64,000 bases of DNA from Pedobacter sp. ASV28. GTDB taxonomy: Bacteria > Bacteroidota > Bacteroidia > Sphingobacteriales > Sphingobacteriaceae. The position numbers and the translations under genes are program-made. Of this stretch, positions 26,138-35,528 are shown piece after piece (positions within the stretch are counted from its first letter, which is position 1; every line of letters begins with the position of its first letter). The DNA lies in assembly GCF_016428855.1 (NCBI RefSeq), contig NZ_JAELTN010000023.1:1-64000 (forward strand), in the 5' to 3' direction. The notes under the pieces were generated by a model. That model worked only from the letters and a program-made list of their open reading frames with translations. It was not told where the DNA came from and did no database searches.

Positions 26138-29008
26138 TCATCTCCATTTTACCTGGATGGCTTTTTCCATCCAGCTGAATTTTATGGTTCTAAAGCTCCA
26201 GGGAAGGCTATCCAATAACATATCGAAAGCTTTTGCTTCTACAGTAAGCTCAAACTCTTCTTCTTTTTCTTCGAGTTTTCCTTCTCGCTGCAGAAATCCT
26301 TCGCGCAGGCCCTCCACTGTTTTTACCTTGCCCCAATGCTGCATGGCTCCGTTAAGCATCTGATCGACGGTTTCTTTCTCCTGATCCGTAAGCAAATACT
26401 TACGGGGCACGGGCACAACCGTATGAAAACTTGTAAGTAACTTGTTAAGCTGTAATTCATGCTCTGAAAATTCGCTTGTTCCAAACACGGCATACTGCAT
26501 CAGGTATAGGGCCTTTATATAGGCATTTTTATCTTTTATCTTCCCATTTTCTGTTAGGTTTAAGAGCTGAAAAAGCCTGGGCAGAAATGGCGCAAGCAAT
26601 ACTAAACCCGCATTATTGACAAAAGATAGCACAGGGGGTGCGGCTTCAATATCATCTTCTGGTTCGGCCAAAGGTTGATTGGCTTCTTTAAGCAATTTTT
26701 CTTTTAACGCTATAGTGTCTTTCAGAAACGGATTCAGGGCTGCCATATGCTGTAATTGTTGACTGAATTGTTCTTGTTGTTCTTCACTCTTTAAGTGATC
26801 GGATAAGAGGGTTATAACCTTGATCAACACCTCTACCCTGCTCCATTTGTTATAGTTCGCTGCCAAACGCAGTAATAGAGCGAGTATTTGCCTATGATTG
26901 ACCCGAATATTATTATGCAGTAGCATAAAGTTACACAAGGCGGAATATACTTGCAGCACAGGCTCCAAATAAGCTACAAACTCCGTATTTTGGGCCAGTG
27001 CAATCCTCATTTTTTTTAGTCCAGGTTCGCTGCCCAGATAACGTTCCAACAAGTTGTAACTCTTGTCTTCTCGTTTCTTGGTTTCTAATTCTGCTGACTG
27101 ATGTATAGTCTTTTCCGGCAATGGTACGCCTGTATATTCCTGATAAAGGTCGGCTATTATTTTTATCAATTGGTATGGTAAACCGAACCCCTTGTTTTGG
27201 GTTTCCCGATAAAAGTAGATCAGCAATTCCTTGATGCTAAGATTATAATGTGACCCTATTTTTTTAAAGGTACGCTCTACAATGTGTTTTTTATTGAATG
27301 ACTGATTTTGGCTTTCGTAGAGTACATCATGTAAAAAGCGCCATTTAAGGTGCTGATACCTACCCGAAGTTTTACCTTGTAATATGCCTTTTTGCTGCTG
27401 CTGTTTGATGGTAGCTACATAGGCCAATAGGAATCGACTTTCTTTACCGTAAAGCATTTTTACCAATTGTTCATGCTGATGTTCTTTCAGCTGAACAAGC
27501 AATCTGTTCCTAATGGTTTCGTCTTTAAGTAGCTGTTTCCACTTCGGGGCGATATCTATTTCGAGATTATGAGTACCAGATAGCGCTTTAGTTATTTGCT
27601 GAATATCCCAAACTGTATCTTGTTGATGGTGGGCTGTCTTAAGGTTAAAACGAGCATATAATTCTTCCAATATAGCACACAGCTCTTTGCTTATCGACAG
27701 GTTTTCTACTTGAAGATTAAGGTATTGCAATATGTCTACCATACGGAGGTTATAATGGCCAGCCACTTTCTGCAACACCTGTTGTACAAAATGATGACGG
27801 TTAAAACCTAGCCCATTATCTGCCAACAGAATAGGAAACATAATCTGCCATTTAAGCAGGTGGAAACCTGTTCCCGTCTTGCCCTGCAGCAATCCCCTAT
27901 CTTTTTGACGGTCCAGCTCTTGTGCATAAGTAGCTACAAAAGTATATTGTTGGGGAATAAGCAATTGCACCAACTTTAGAATCTGTTTTTCTTTCAACGT
28001 TTGCAACAGCAGATAATTAGTACTTTCATTTCTAAGCAGGTTTGAAACCTTTCTTTTCCAATCCAGGCCAAGGGTACCCTTTTCCTCATCCCTGGTGTTT
28101 ATACCCCTTAGTAAGTGGTGTAATTGTAGCCAGTTATTGTTCCATTGATGATCTGTTTTATGTTCAGCTTTAAGTGCATTTAACAGCTGAAATAATTCTA
28201 GTGAATAATCATTGTCTTTATGTTGGCTATAAAGCAAGAGGTTCAGTAAATTTAAATAAGTAGTGAGGTAGCGATGTGCCAGTTGGCGTATAGTGTGCTC
28301 CAAAAATACCTTGCGATTAAAGAATGAACTCCGATTGGTCAGCAGCCAAGCATATACTACCTGCCATACGGCTTCTTTATAGGGCGACTGGCCTATTTTG
28401 GGAGAGTTTAACTTTTTATACCTGGATTGTACAAAACGAACATACGACAAAATAAAGACTCCTTCTGTCGGCGCAATTACCCTTATGCCTATGGTAAGGG
28501 TCTCTTCTTCCAACTGTAACACTAATCGTTGCTGTAGACTGGTATAATGACCATAGCGCTGCAGGAAATGTCTCAAACCCCTGCTGTCTGTTTTGGCTAC
28601 TTCTGTAAAGAGGCTATCTATGTTCTTATAGTCAGAAGAGGTATTCCAAGGTAATGAGCCATGCAGCAGAAACTGAAACAGTAGGGCGGACAGATTCTGC
28701 TTAAGAGATACTTTACGAAGGCCTACAGGTGAATTTTCGTACAGTAATTTTAATAAGGCATCTTCTAACTGTTGTTCATATAATGCGATAAAGCGCTGTT
28801 CAAAATCTTTCTCTTCGATATCTCCCAGATCAAGCTCAAGGGCATCAAGTGCAAGCACATGGTCAACATCGTCTAATTTACTAAATATGCGCTCGGTAGA
28901 TTGCTCGAGCTGGGTTAACCAGAAATTATCCCAACGTGCATACATTGCACTAAAAAACGCTTGCGAAGTTCCGGCAAACTGAAAGGCTATTTTTTGTACG
29001 CTGTTCAT
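26138..29008 (-). CDS. eCIS tape measure protein
   Basis: A 956-residue largely helical protein. The N-terminal segment with LDALELDLGDI and DFEQRFIALYEQQLEDALLK is the hallmark of the contractile-injection-system tape measure family of Bacteroidota (Afp14/Pvc14 position). Two internal stretches look alike: GLLQGKTGTGFHLLKWQIMF and GILQGKTSGRYQHLKWRFLH, each followed by the same pattern of helices, so there is an internal duplication. The protein sets particle length by occupying the tube lumen. It follows the second baseplate gene by 10 bp. Confidence 0.85.
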   Translation of the reverse strand: MNSVQKIAFQFAGTSQAFFSAMYARWDNFWLTQLEQSTERIFSKLDDVDHVLALDALELDLGDIEEKDFEQRFIALYEQQLEDALLKLLYENSPVGLRKVSLKQNLSALLFQFLLHGSLPWNTSSDYKNIDSLFTEVAKTDSRGLRHFLQRYGHYTSLQQRLVLQLEEETLTIGIRVIAPTEGVFILSYVRFVQSRYKKLNSPKIGQSPYKEAVWQVVYAWLLTNRSSFFNRKVFLEHTIRQLAHRYLTTYLNLLNLLLYSQHKDNDYSLELFQLLNALKAEHKTDHQWNNNWLQLHHLLRGINTRDEEKGTLGLDWKRKVSNLLRNESTNYLLLQTLKEKQILKLVQLLIPQQYTFVATYAQELDRQKDRGLLQGKTGTGFHLLKWQIMFPILLADNGLGFNRHHFVQQVLQKVAGHYNLRMVDILQYLNLQVENLSISKELCAILEELYARFNLKTAHHQQDTVWDIQQITKALSGTHNLEIDIAPKWKQLLKDETIRNRLLVQLKEHQHEQLVKMLYGKESRFLLAYVATIKQQQQKGILQGKTSGRYQHLKWRFLHDVLYESQNQSFNKKHIVERTFKKIGSHYNLSIKELLIYFYRETQNKGFGLPYQLIKIIADLYQEYTGVPLPEKTIHQSAELETKKREDKSYNLLERYLGSEPGLKKMRIALAQNTEFVAYLEPVLQVYSALCNFMLLHNNIRVNHRQILALLLRLAANYNKWSRVEVLIKVITLLSDHLKSEEQQEQFSQQLQHMAALNPFLKDTIALKEKLLKEANQPLAEPEDDIEAAPPVLSFVNNAGLVLLAPFLPRLFQLLNLTENGKIKDKNAYIKALYLMQYAVFGTSEFSEHELQLNKLLTSFHTVVPVPRKYLLTDQEKETVDQMLNGAMQHWGKVKTVEGLREGFLQREGKLEEKEEEFELTVEAKAFDMLLDSLPWSFRTIKFSWMEKAIQVKWR

Positions 29009-29018
29009 TTAGTCCATT

Positions 29019-30914
29019 TCAAAGTGTTTTTGCGTATTGGGTGTTTCTGCTCAAAAAACGACGGATAGCACTACCGGCAGGCATGCTGTTGCTCGGCTCA
29101 TTTTGGGCCAAAGCCTTGCGCCAGTTAAAGTAAAGATGTTCTAAATGATTAAACTGTTCTCTTGGTACATAGTATAGCTGTACATGGATATGGGCCGGCA
29201 ATCTTTCTGCCAATAGTTCTTCTATATGCTGCTTGTCTTTCTTACTTTTCGCCTCACCAATGGCCACTACGGCCAATTTCCCCTTATCGTGTAGGCAACA
29301 GGGCTCCAACAACAGCTGCTCTATAAAATAGAAGCTATTGTTTTCCTCTTTATGCTTAATCTTTTTCATAAATTCCCAAAAGAGATTGGCAATTTCGGTC
29401 AGGGCCTCCATACTTTTAAAGAAAAGCCCCATATTAATCCATTCATTTCTTTCGGGATGTTTGAATACCAAGAGATATTCATTTTCTGGCAAGATCAATA
29501 TCTTATAATATTCACTGTTATCTGCATATTTCAGGAAGCTCTCAAAAAGTACGTTATACCATAAAAGATTAATATTTTTTCTGAGCAGATGAAAGGTACC
29601 TTCACCATAATCTACCTTTTTGTGGGCTATATCCCGAAGTAGGGTTTGATCATTGATTTCGAGTCCGAAAGCAAAATTCTTAAGAAAGGTATATTTATCA
29701 AAAAACTCCTCATCGCTTATAATACGCAATCCGTACTTATTAAAGGTATCCGTTGCCGAGCTTCTGTATTTATGATCGGTAAGTAAATCTATCATCAACT
29801 GTATAGTAGGCACACTATTGCTGTCGTTGACATTGAACGACTTAAACCTAATGGCATTGAGTTGTGGCAGTTGGCGTATGAGTTTTGCCCTTTTCTCATT
29901 CCGTTCGTTATCGTTTTTAGCATATATATCGGTATCTTCTCCATAAATGATATCAAGGAGATCGAGGTAGTTTGATTTTTGTTCATTGTAATAGACATCC
30001 CTATTCAGGTTTATTTTACTTTCCCGCTCCTTATCCACTATTTCCTCCCATCCGGAAATGGCTATTTCCGGCACGCTACTTTTTGGGATTTTACCTGAAA
30101 AATCGAGCAGATCTTTTACCACACTGGCCTGTTGTATGGTATCGGCCAAAACAAGATCAATAATCAGTAGATAGGCCTTTAATTGCATGATCTTGGATTT
30201 ATCTTCTATGCTCATGCCCAATGGTGCGCCTCTTTGTCCTATACCATAGTTTTCCGGAAAATCATATTGTATGGATTCATAAACTTTCGAGAACATACCT
30301 ATATTCGTTTCTACTTCTACAGGTGATTTTTTGTACTGAGGATATTCGTAGGGCTGTGTTCCATGAAAAACATCTTGTACATAGTGCAATGGATCCTTGT
30401 TTCTATCAAAATCGAAACTTACTTCTCCAATATTTTCGCAAAGATTACGGTGTTGATGATAGGTTTTCTTTATTTTTTCTTCCCATTTTGTCTGCTCGGC
30501 TGAACTTAAAGCTTGCCCTTCATCAAACTGAATAAAAACATCATAGCGTACTGTGTGCTTATTGTATTTCACCCTACATGCTTTTATTTCCCCATGTCTA
30601 CTTTTAAAAAGTTCCTCGTAATCTGTTTCGGTTACAATACCCTGTACAAATACTTCTTCTGCCGATAGTAATCCTGCATGATCTAATTGAACCGCCTTAC
30701 TCTGATGAGATTGAAGATAGCTTATGGCCGGAAGGCTTAGGCGATAATGGAGCTCTAAGAGTGCGTAGTTAAAGTAATCGGCAATGGTAATACCGGGATC
30801 ATGGGCGTTATAGTCTGTCCATTTCTTTCCGCATAGCTGTTCTATACGTTCAAGTGTTGTATCTTGCAGTTGCTTGTAATAGTTATCTTCCTTGTCTCTT
30901 TTGGTGATAAACAT
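29019..30914 (-). CDS. eCIS baseplate wedge protein (Afp12/Pvc12 type)
   Basis: A 631-residue protein. Near the start WTDYNAHDPGITIADY (32-47) is the conserved motif of baseplate J/gp6-gp7-like proteins of contractile systems; YALLELHYRLSLPA follows. The rest is weakly conserved. It should be the second component of the baseplate wedge and bind the J-like protein at 31637. It starts 5 bp after the fibre-like gene, consistent with cotranslation. Confidence 0.82.
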   Translation of the reverse strand: MFITKRDKEDNYYKQLQDTTLERIEQLCGKKWTDYNAHDPGITIADYFNYALLELHYRLSLPAISYLQSHQSKAVQLDHAGLLSAEEVFVQGIVTETDYEELFKSRHGEIKACRVKYNKHTVRYDVFIQFDEGQALSSAEQTKWEEKIKKTYHQHRNLCENIGEVSFDFDRNKDPLHYVQDVFHGTQPYEYPQYKKSPVEVETNIGMFSKVYESIQYDFPENYGIGQRGAPLGMSIEDKSKIMQLKAYLLIIDLVLADTIQQASVVKDLLDFSGKIPKSSVPEIAISGWEEIVDKERESKINLNRDVYYNEQKSNYLDLLDIIYGEDTDIYAKNDNERNEKRAKLIRQLPQLNAIRFKSFNVNDSNSVPTIQLMIDLLTDHKYRSSATDTFNKYGLRIISDEEFFDKYTFLKNFAFGLEINDQTLLRDIAHKKVDYGEGTFHLLRKNINLLWYNVLFESFLKYADNSEYYKILILPENEYLLVFKHPERNEWINMGLFFKSMEALTEIANLFWEFMKKIKHKEENNSFYFIEQLLLEPCCLHDKGKLAVVAIGEAKSKKDKQHIEELLAERLPAHIHVQLYYVPREQFNHLEHLYFNWRKALAQNEPSNSMPAGSAIRRFLSRNTQYAKTL

Positions 30915-30918
30915 AGGC

Positions 30919-31626
30919 TTAGGTATTGGCTACATGGTTCCAAATATGATTGATACTGTATTGGACAATTCCACTACTGTTGCGATATCTGCTACGCAGA
31001 CACAGCATACATTTGGTTTTACTTCCGCGATCGTCCCTCACTTTCATCCATTTTAACTGTAGTTTATTTTGCCAAAAAAAAGAGCGGGGACACATTCTTC
31101 TTATCTTTCTTTTTTTGCCTCCACAATGACTGGCCCAAGCCAAGATTGTACCATACCTATTGTTGTTACCCATATAGGATGCCCTTATCTCATACATGTT
31201 TATCCCACTTCGTGCTTCGCTTATACCATACCATTTACCATCAGTAGGACATGTTCCCGAGATGCCTTGTCTGGTGTGACCTACAAGACTAATTTCTGAG
31301 GCATTAAATTCAATTTTATTATTTTTCCTTATGGCCAGAAACCCTTCATTTTGACTGTCTTTTTCAGCACTTCGTATATAGAGATCTCCATTTTTTTCTA
31401 CATCAATGTTCCATCCAGCTTCATTTGCTTTACGTTCTGTAAAAATTGATATTACCGTACGCTGGTCGTCTTGGGCAGCCACTTTCAGCATTTTTTCTTC
31501 ATTTTTCGAAAAATCATCATCATATATGTTTACCGTCGAGTCGATCAAGTCTGCAAACGCTTTCTCCGAAGGCTGTTGCCCTGATCTGAAATAGTTTTTC
31601 AATGTTTCCCGATTTAATTTTGCCAT
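30919..31626 (-). CDS. Putative short tail fibre or adhesin of the eCIS
   Basis: A 235-residue protein between the two wedge genes. The N-terminus LNRETLKNYFRSGQQPSEKA recalls the attachment end of fibre-like proteins in Bacteroidota phages and injection systems. The middle is beta-rich (GISGTCPTDGKWYGISEARS). The C-terminus is basic and Cys/Trp-containing (SHCGGKKRKIRRMC, KCMLCLRSRYRNSSG). No large Afp13-like fibre gene occurs in the operon, so this may be the receptor-binding part. The assignment is an inference from position and composition. Confidence 0.5.
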   Translation of the reverse strand: MAKLNRETLKNYFRSGQQPSEKAFADLIDSTVNIYDDDFSKNEEKMLKVAAQDDQRTVISIFTERKANEAGWNIDVEKNGDLYIRSAEKDSQNEGFLAIRKNNKIEFNASEISLVGHTRQGISGTCPTDGKWYGISEARSGINMYEIRASYMGNNNRYGTILAWASHCGGKKRKIRRMCPRSFFWQNKLQLKWMKVRDDRGSKTKCMLCLRSRYRNSSGIVQYSINHIWNHVANT

Positions 31627-31636
31627 AGCTGAAGCT

Positions 31637-34600
31637 TTATTTAATGATAAATGTATTTCCCAGCTTCATTTCTTCAATTCCGAAAGTTGCTGAAAAGGGT
31701 TGGTTAGGTTGTTCTATATGTAGAATATGTTCTTTTGAAGGTATGAATATGGTATGCGGCTGGGCAGGTGCTATGGTTACCTCTTCTGTAATGCGACGCT
31801 CTTCTTCATAATCAATTACCCTATAGCTGTTGGGATGCTTACCGAAACAAATGGCCTGAAAGTTTTTGATGGTAATTTCTGTTCCGAATTCTTCGCTTAT
31901 TTGCTGGTACATGTTAGTGATGGAAACCACGTATCCAAACTGGGGCAGTACTTGCTGATCTTGCCAAGGAGCGATGCAGTTATTTACCAGATCCAAAATT
32001 TTTTTTCTTCTTTTTTTTGAAAAATAGCTTTCCTTGAATTCCAAATTCATCCTTATCATCACTTCCTCATAATTGGGATTGGTTATTTTTATGTGATCTG
32101 CATAGCTAGAGTTGATCCGTTGGAGAAAACGTTCCATCTTGACCATGGCATAATTAGCCACCAATGGTTTTTCCGAGTAACTGGCCGGTAGTACGGCAAT
32201 GGTCACCATATTTTTTTTATTGATGATCTCGTTGTAGCATTTGGCCTTACCAATATCTGCAAACACTTGGAGTATGATCCGTTCATAATCACGGGGCGTA
32301 ACGGCCTTGCCCAAATGCGTAATATGCTCTGAGATACGAATGAGCATATCATTGTCGGTTTCTTTTGTCCGTCCTTCGAAAAAAGGGCTTAGTGGACGCC
32401 AAGCAATTATGCCCGGTATATTTTTTTCTGGTTCTAGCTCAGCTTTTACTTTTGTAAAAGAGGTGTTTGGTGCCATAACTGTCGTATCCAGTTGTAACAG
32501 TACGGGGTTTAGGGAGATAGATTTCAAAAGAAACAGGTTTGTTTGTTGCGAACTGATCCCAGCCCTTATCCACAAGTGTCCGTGGTGATCATAAAGAGAG
32601 GCATCAATCTTTTCGGGGAGGAAAAACTGTATGCGTCCCGTTAATGAAAGGTGCATGGTTTCATCTATCTGTACAAAATAATCTTGGGAAACAGCTTTCC
32701 ATTTACGCATATGGCCAATGTACCACTGAATAATGGGCTGGTCATTTTTTGCGGTTTCTTCTTGGGAAGGTTCAAATTCGAAAAATACATTCAATAAATG
32801 GCCTGGTGCTGCATTTTGAAGACCAATCAAAACATTAACCTCATCTAATGGGGCCGCAAAAGTGATGGGGTTATCTATATGTAGTGGAAAATTGGTAAGA
32901 TCATCAAGAGGTAAAATATAATCTACCGCACTTTCTTCATTGATATGAAAGGGGTCGATGATATCTTCGGCCACATAACTGAGTGTTATCCGGTCAATAA
33001 GGGGGCTTATGGGTGGGTTTAATTCAGGATATTTCTGATCTTTCCGTGCGCTTTTCATCATTAATTCTGTAAAGCGTTTATGGTAAACACTTTCACCAAA
33101 GCCCATTTCTGGCGATTGTAGTACCAACTCTATAAATCCAGATCTGGCTAACTGGTTATATTCATATTCCTCCTCACTTATTTTTATAGGAGGCATTTTT
33201 GTCACATCGATATTGGCCAAGCAAGTTTTGCGGTAAAGCTTCGCATTGTTTACAGGGCTTTGATTTATACTACTGTTGTGGGTAGCAAAAAGATATTGGT
33301 CGGCATTTTCCTTACTTGCTTTCCAATCAAAATCGGCAAGGTAATAGGTGCGAAGTTTAAAACTGGTATTATCTATGTTCTGGCCATATGGTGCGTAATA
33401 GCCTAAAAGTCCTGTTTCATTATCTGGAAGCTGTATCCATCGCATATCTACCGATACGGTTTTGGTATTTTTTATGGCCATTTCATAATTGCCCAGGGCA
33501 AACCAGCTTCCTTTCTTATTGCTTATTCCAAAAGGAGCAAATGGTTTTGAACTATCTACTTTTCCCAGTTCATTATATACCTGCACATTACTGCTATTGC
33601 TCACTTCGGTCCTTATCAAAATCTTGTTAATCTTAAGGTCTTTGATCCAAGAGTATGGGTACATCCAAGCTTCGAAATTAAGATGCAGGTTTAACTTGGG
33701 ATATTTCGAAGTAAACTTGTGTTTTTCTAGGGTACACCGTTCCGTTGGCGGAAATTTTTCATCCAATGTAAAAGATAACTTAAGTCCTTTACCTATTTTA
33801 TCTCTGGTTACGGTATATCTATAGATATTTTTCCAGCCTTCTGTAGTACTGATGGTCAAGAAAAATATATTATCAAAAATCTTTTCGGAAATTGCCCCCT
33901 CATATTCCAAACTTTTCAGGTTTGGTTTTCTTCTTTTCAGTTCCCTGAGCTCGTAAATCTTTTGTACCATATCTGTCATCCATTCCTCTTCACTAAAAAT
34001 GGTAATGGTTACCATACGCAGACCATCCTTTAACAGCAAGGAAGGTGAGGTGATCTTAATACCCAATGTTTTAAGCACATTGGACATATTACTTACCGGG
34101 TTTTGTTCTGTGCGCAGCGGTGTTACCCTAACAGCGGTGGCTAACTGTAGATATTTTTCTGGAACTTTCCGATGATCCTTTTCCAAGTTGATCACATAAG
34201 CACCTATAAGGCTAGCATTGGTCAATGAAATATCATTCAAAGAAGTATAATATAGTGGTTCATCCTGCTCGTTACGGGTTATAAAGCGGGTTCCCTCTTT
34301 AACGGTAACGATTTCATTAGGATCTTTTTGCAGGCCTAGCCATACCTTATTCCCTTTAACTGGCAATGGTTCTACCGCTAAAATATATTTTAGATACCAT
34401 TCTGGATATTCTTTCCAACGTTGACTAAATTGTTGGGTGGTTTTATTCAGGTTCTCCAGAAAAATAAGCAGTATGGCCATAGCAGGCTCAAAGTGTCCAC
34501 TCGCGTTATTTTTATCTGCTTCCTCAACTAATAAATCTGGATTTTTAAATGCTTTTAATAACCGATCAAAATGGCCATCGGGCTGGTGCTTAAGATTATA

Positions 34601-34735
34601 ATAGCGTAAAAAGCCAGAAAATTGGTAAGCCTGTGCCATCAGGGCATTCAGATTGGTATCTAATACGGCTAATTTTCTTTCTTTCTGTACACGCAATAGG
34701 CGTTTTACATGATCTAAACCATCCTGTTGTTTCAT
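31637..34735 (-). CDS. eCIS baseplate wedge protein, J-like (Afp11/Pvc11 type)
   Basis: A 1032-residue protein whose C-terminal part shows the baseplate J pattern, including GKAVTPRDYERIILQVFADI around residue 810 and NMYQQISEEFGTEITIKNF further on. The N-terminal half is beta-rich and poorly conserved. Length agrees with Pvc11-type wedge proteins (about 900-1100 residues). It bridges the gp25-like protein and the second wedge. It starts 14 bp after the gp25-like gene. Confidence 0.85.
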   Translation of the reverse strand: MKQQDGLDHVKRLLRVQKERKLAVLDTNLNALMAQAYQFSGFLRYYNLKHQPDGHFDRLLKAFKNPDLLVEEADKNNASGHFEPAMAILLIFLENLNKTTQQFSQRWKEYPEWYLKYILAVEPLPVKGNKVWLGLQKDPNEIVTVKEGTRFITRNEQDEPLYYTSLNDISLTNASLIGAYVINLEKDHRKVPEKYLQLATAVRVTPLRTEQNPVSNMSNVLKTLGIKITSPSLLLKDGLRMVTITIFSEEEWMTDMVQKIYELRELKRRKPNLKSLEYEGAISEKIFDNIFFLTISTTEGWKNIYRYTVTRDKIGKGLKLSFTLDEKFPPTERCTLEKHKFTSKYPKLNLHLNFEAWMYPYSWIKDLKINKILIRTEVSNSSNVQVYNELGKVDSSKPFAPFGISNKKGSWFALGNYEMAIKNTKTVSVDMRWIQLPDNETGLLGYYAPYGQNIDNTSFKLRTYYLADFDWKASKENADQYLFATHNSSINQSPVNNAKLYRKTCLANIDVTKMPPIKISEEEYEYNQLARSGFIELVLQSPEMGFGESVYHKRFTELMMKSARKDQKYPELNPPISPLIDRITLSYVAEDIIDPFHINEESAVDYILPLDDLTNFPLHIDNPITFAAPLDEVNVLIGLQNAAPGHLLNVFFEFEPSQEETAKNDQPIIQWYIGHMRKWKAVSQDYFVQIDETMHLSLTGRIQFFLPEKIDASLYDHHGHLWIRAGISSQQTNLFLLKSISLNPVLLQLDTTVMAPNTSFTKVKAELEPEKNIPGIIAWRPLSPFFEGRTKETDNDMLIRISEHITHLGKAVTPRDYERIILQVFADIGKAKCYNEIINKKNMVTIAVLPASYSEKPLVANYAMVKMERFLQRINSSYADHIKITNPNYEEVMIRMNLEFKESYFSKKRRKKILDLVNNCIAPWQDQQVLPQFGYVVSITNMYQQISEEFGTEITIKNFQAICFGKHPNSYRVIDYEEERRITEEVTIAPAQPHTIFIPSKEHILHIEQPNQPFSATFGIEEMKLGNTFIIK

Positions 34736-34749
34736 ATCTTCTCAATTGA

Positions 34750-35208
34750 TCATCTTGCTGAAACTATTTTTAAATCGGTTCCCTCTTTAAAGTAGAAAGG
34801 ATAAACCATGTTGCTTCTGCTGTTGGTTTCCTTGATATGGTAATAGAGTTGTATCTCTAGCCTACCTTCCAGTCTATCTATATTTTTTATTTCTATTTTC
34901 TCCAATAAAATTCGTGGTTCTCCCATAACAATGGCCTGTTCTATGCTGTCGATAATGAGTGTAGTTTGGGAGGTGTTCATTTCTAAGAATACCCAATGTT
35001 CGGTATTACAACCGTAGTCGAACCTAAATATTCGTTCTCCAGGCATTGTAGACAATAATATTTTAAGGCTTTGTACAATATCTACTTCTGTTTCTACCAA
35101 CACAGCCCCATAGTAATCATCATTGGACATGTCTCCATCACTTAAAGTAAAATGAGGTGGAAATGCCCATCCCCTTCCCAAATAAGGTTTGTCTTGTATC
35201 TTTTCCAT
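34750..35208 (-). CDS. eCIS gp25-like baseplate protein (Afp9/Pvc9 type)
   Basis: A 152-residue gp25/Pvc9 family protein. PYLGRGWAFPPHFT at the start, VDIVQSLKILLSTMPGERIF, RFDYGCNTEHWVFLEMN and ILLEKIEIKNIDRLEGRL are the conserved pattern of this lysozyme-like wedge component, which has no catalytic Glu. It initiates sheath polymerisation at the baseplate. The start is one base after the PAAR stop, so the genes are tightly coupled. Confidence 0.9.
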   Translation of the reverse strand: MEKIQDKPYLGRGWAFPPHFTLSDGDMSNDDYYGAVLVETEVDIVQSLKILLSTMPGERIFRFDYGCNTEHWVFLEMNTSQTTLIIDSIEQAIVMGEPRILLEKIEIKNIDRLEGRLEIQLYYHIKETNSRSNMVYPFYFKEGTDLKIVSAR

Positions 35209-35209
35209 T

Positions 35210-35509
35210 TTAACCTCCTATAATAACGTTAACACATCCCAATACTATGGTTCCGCCATGGGCACAGGTGTCGGCCATTCTTGCGGCAGGCTTGCCACCT
35301 ATCAATACGGTTACCGATCCCTTTACAATACTATCTGGTGGCCCCACACAGGTACACATATCTCCCATTACGGCAGCGGGCATTTTCCCAATGAGCACCG
35401 TGGGTACGCCAGGACCAATGATGGCTCCACCTACGTGAGGTATGGGAGGTAGTCCGGGGGTGACCATAGGACATACATGCATGTCGCTTATTCTTGCTGC
35501 TGGTGGCAT
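35210..35509 (-). CDS. PAAR spike-tip protein (Afp10/Pvc10 type)
   Basis: A 99-residue PAAR-repeat protein. It starts PPAARISDMHVCPM and carries the repeated hairpins VPTVLIGKMPAAVMGDMCTC and GSVTVLIGGKPAARMADTCA, with His/Cys residues for the zinc site at the tip. It caps the VgrG-like spike to sharpen the needle. 20 bp separate it from the spike gene. Confidence 0.95.
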   Translation of the reverse strand: MPPAARISDMHVCPMVTPGLPPIPHVGGAIIGPGVPTVLIGKMPAAVMGDMCTCVGPPDSIVKGSVTVLIGGKPAARMADTCAHGGTIVLGCVNVIIGG

Positions 35510-35528
35510 ATTCTTTGGTTTAAGTAAA

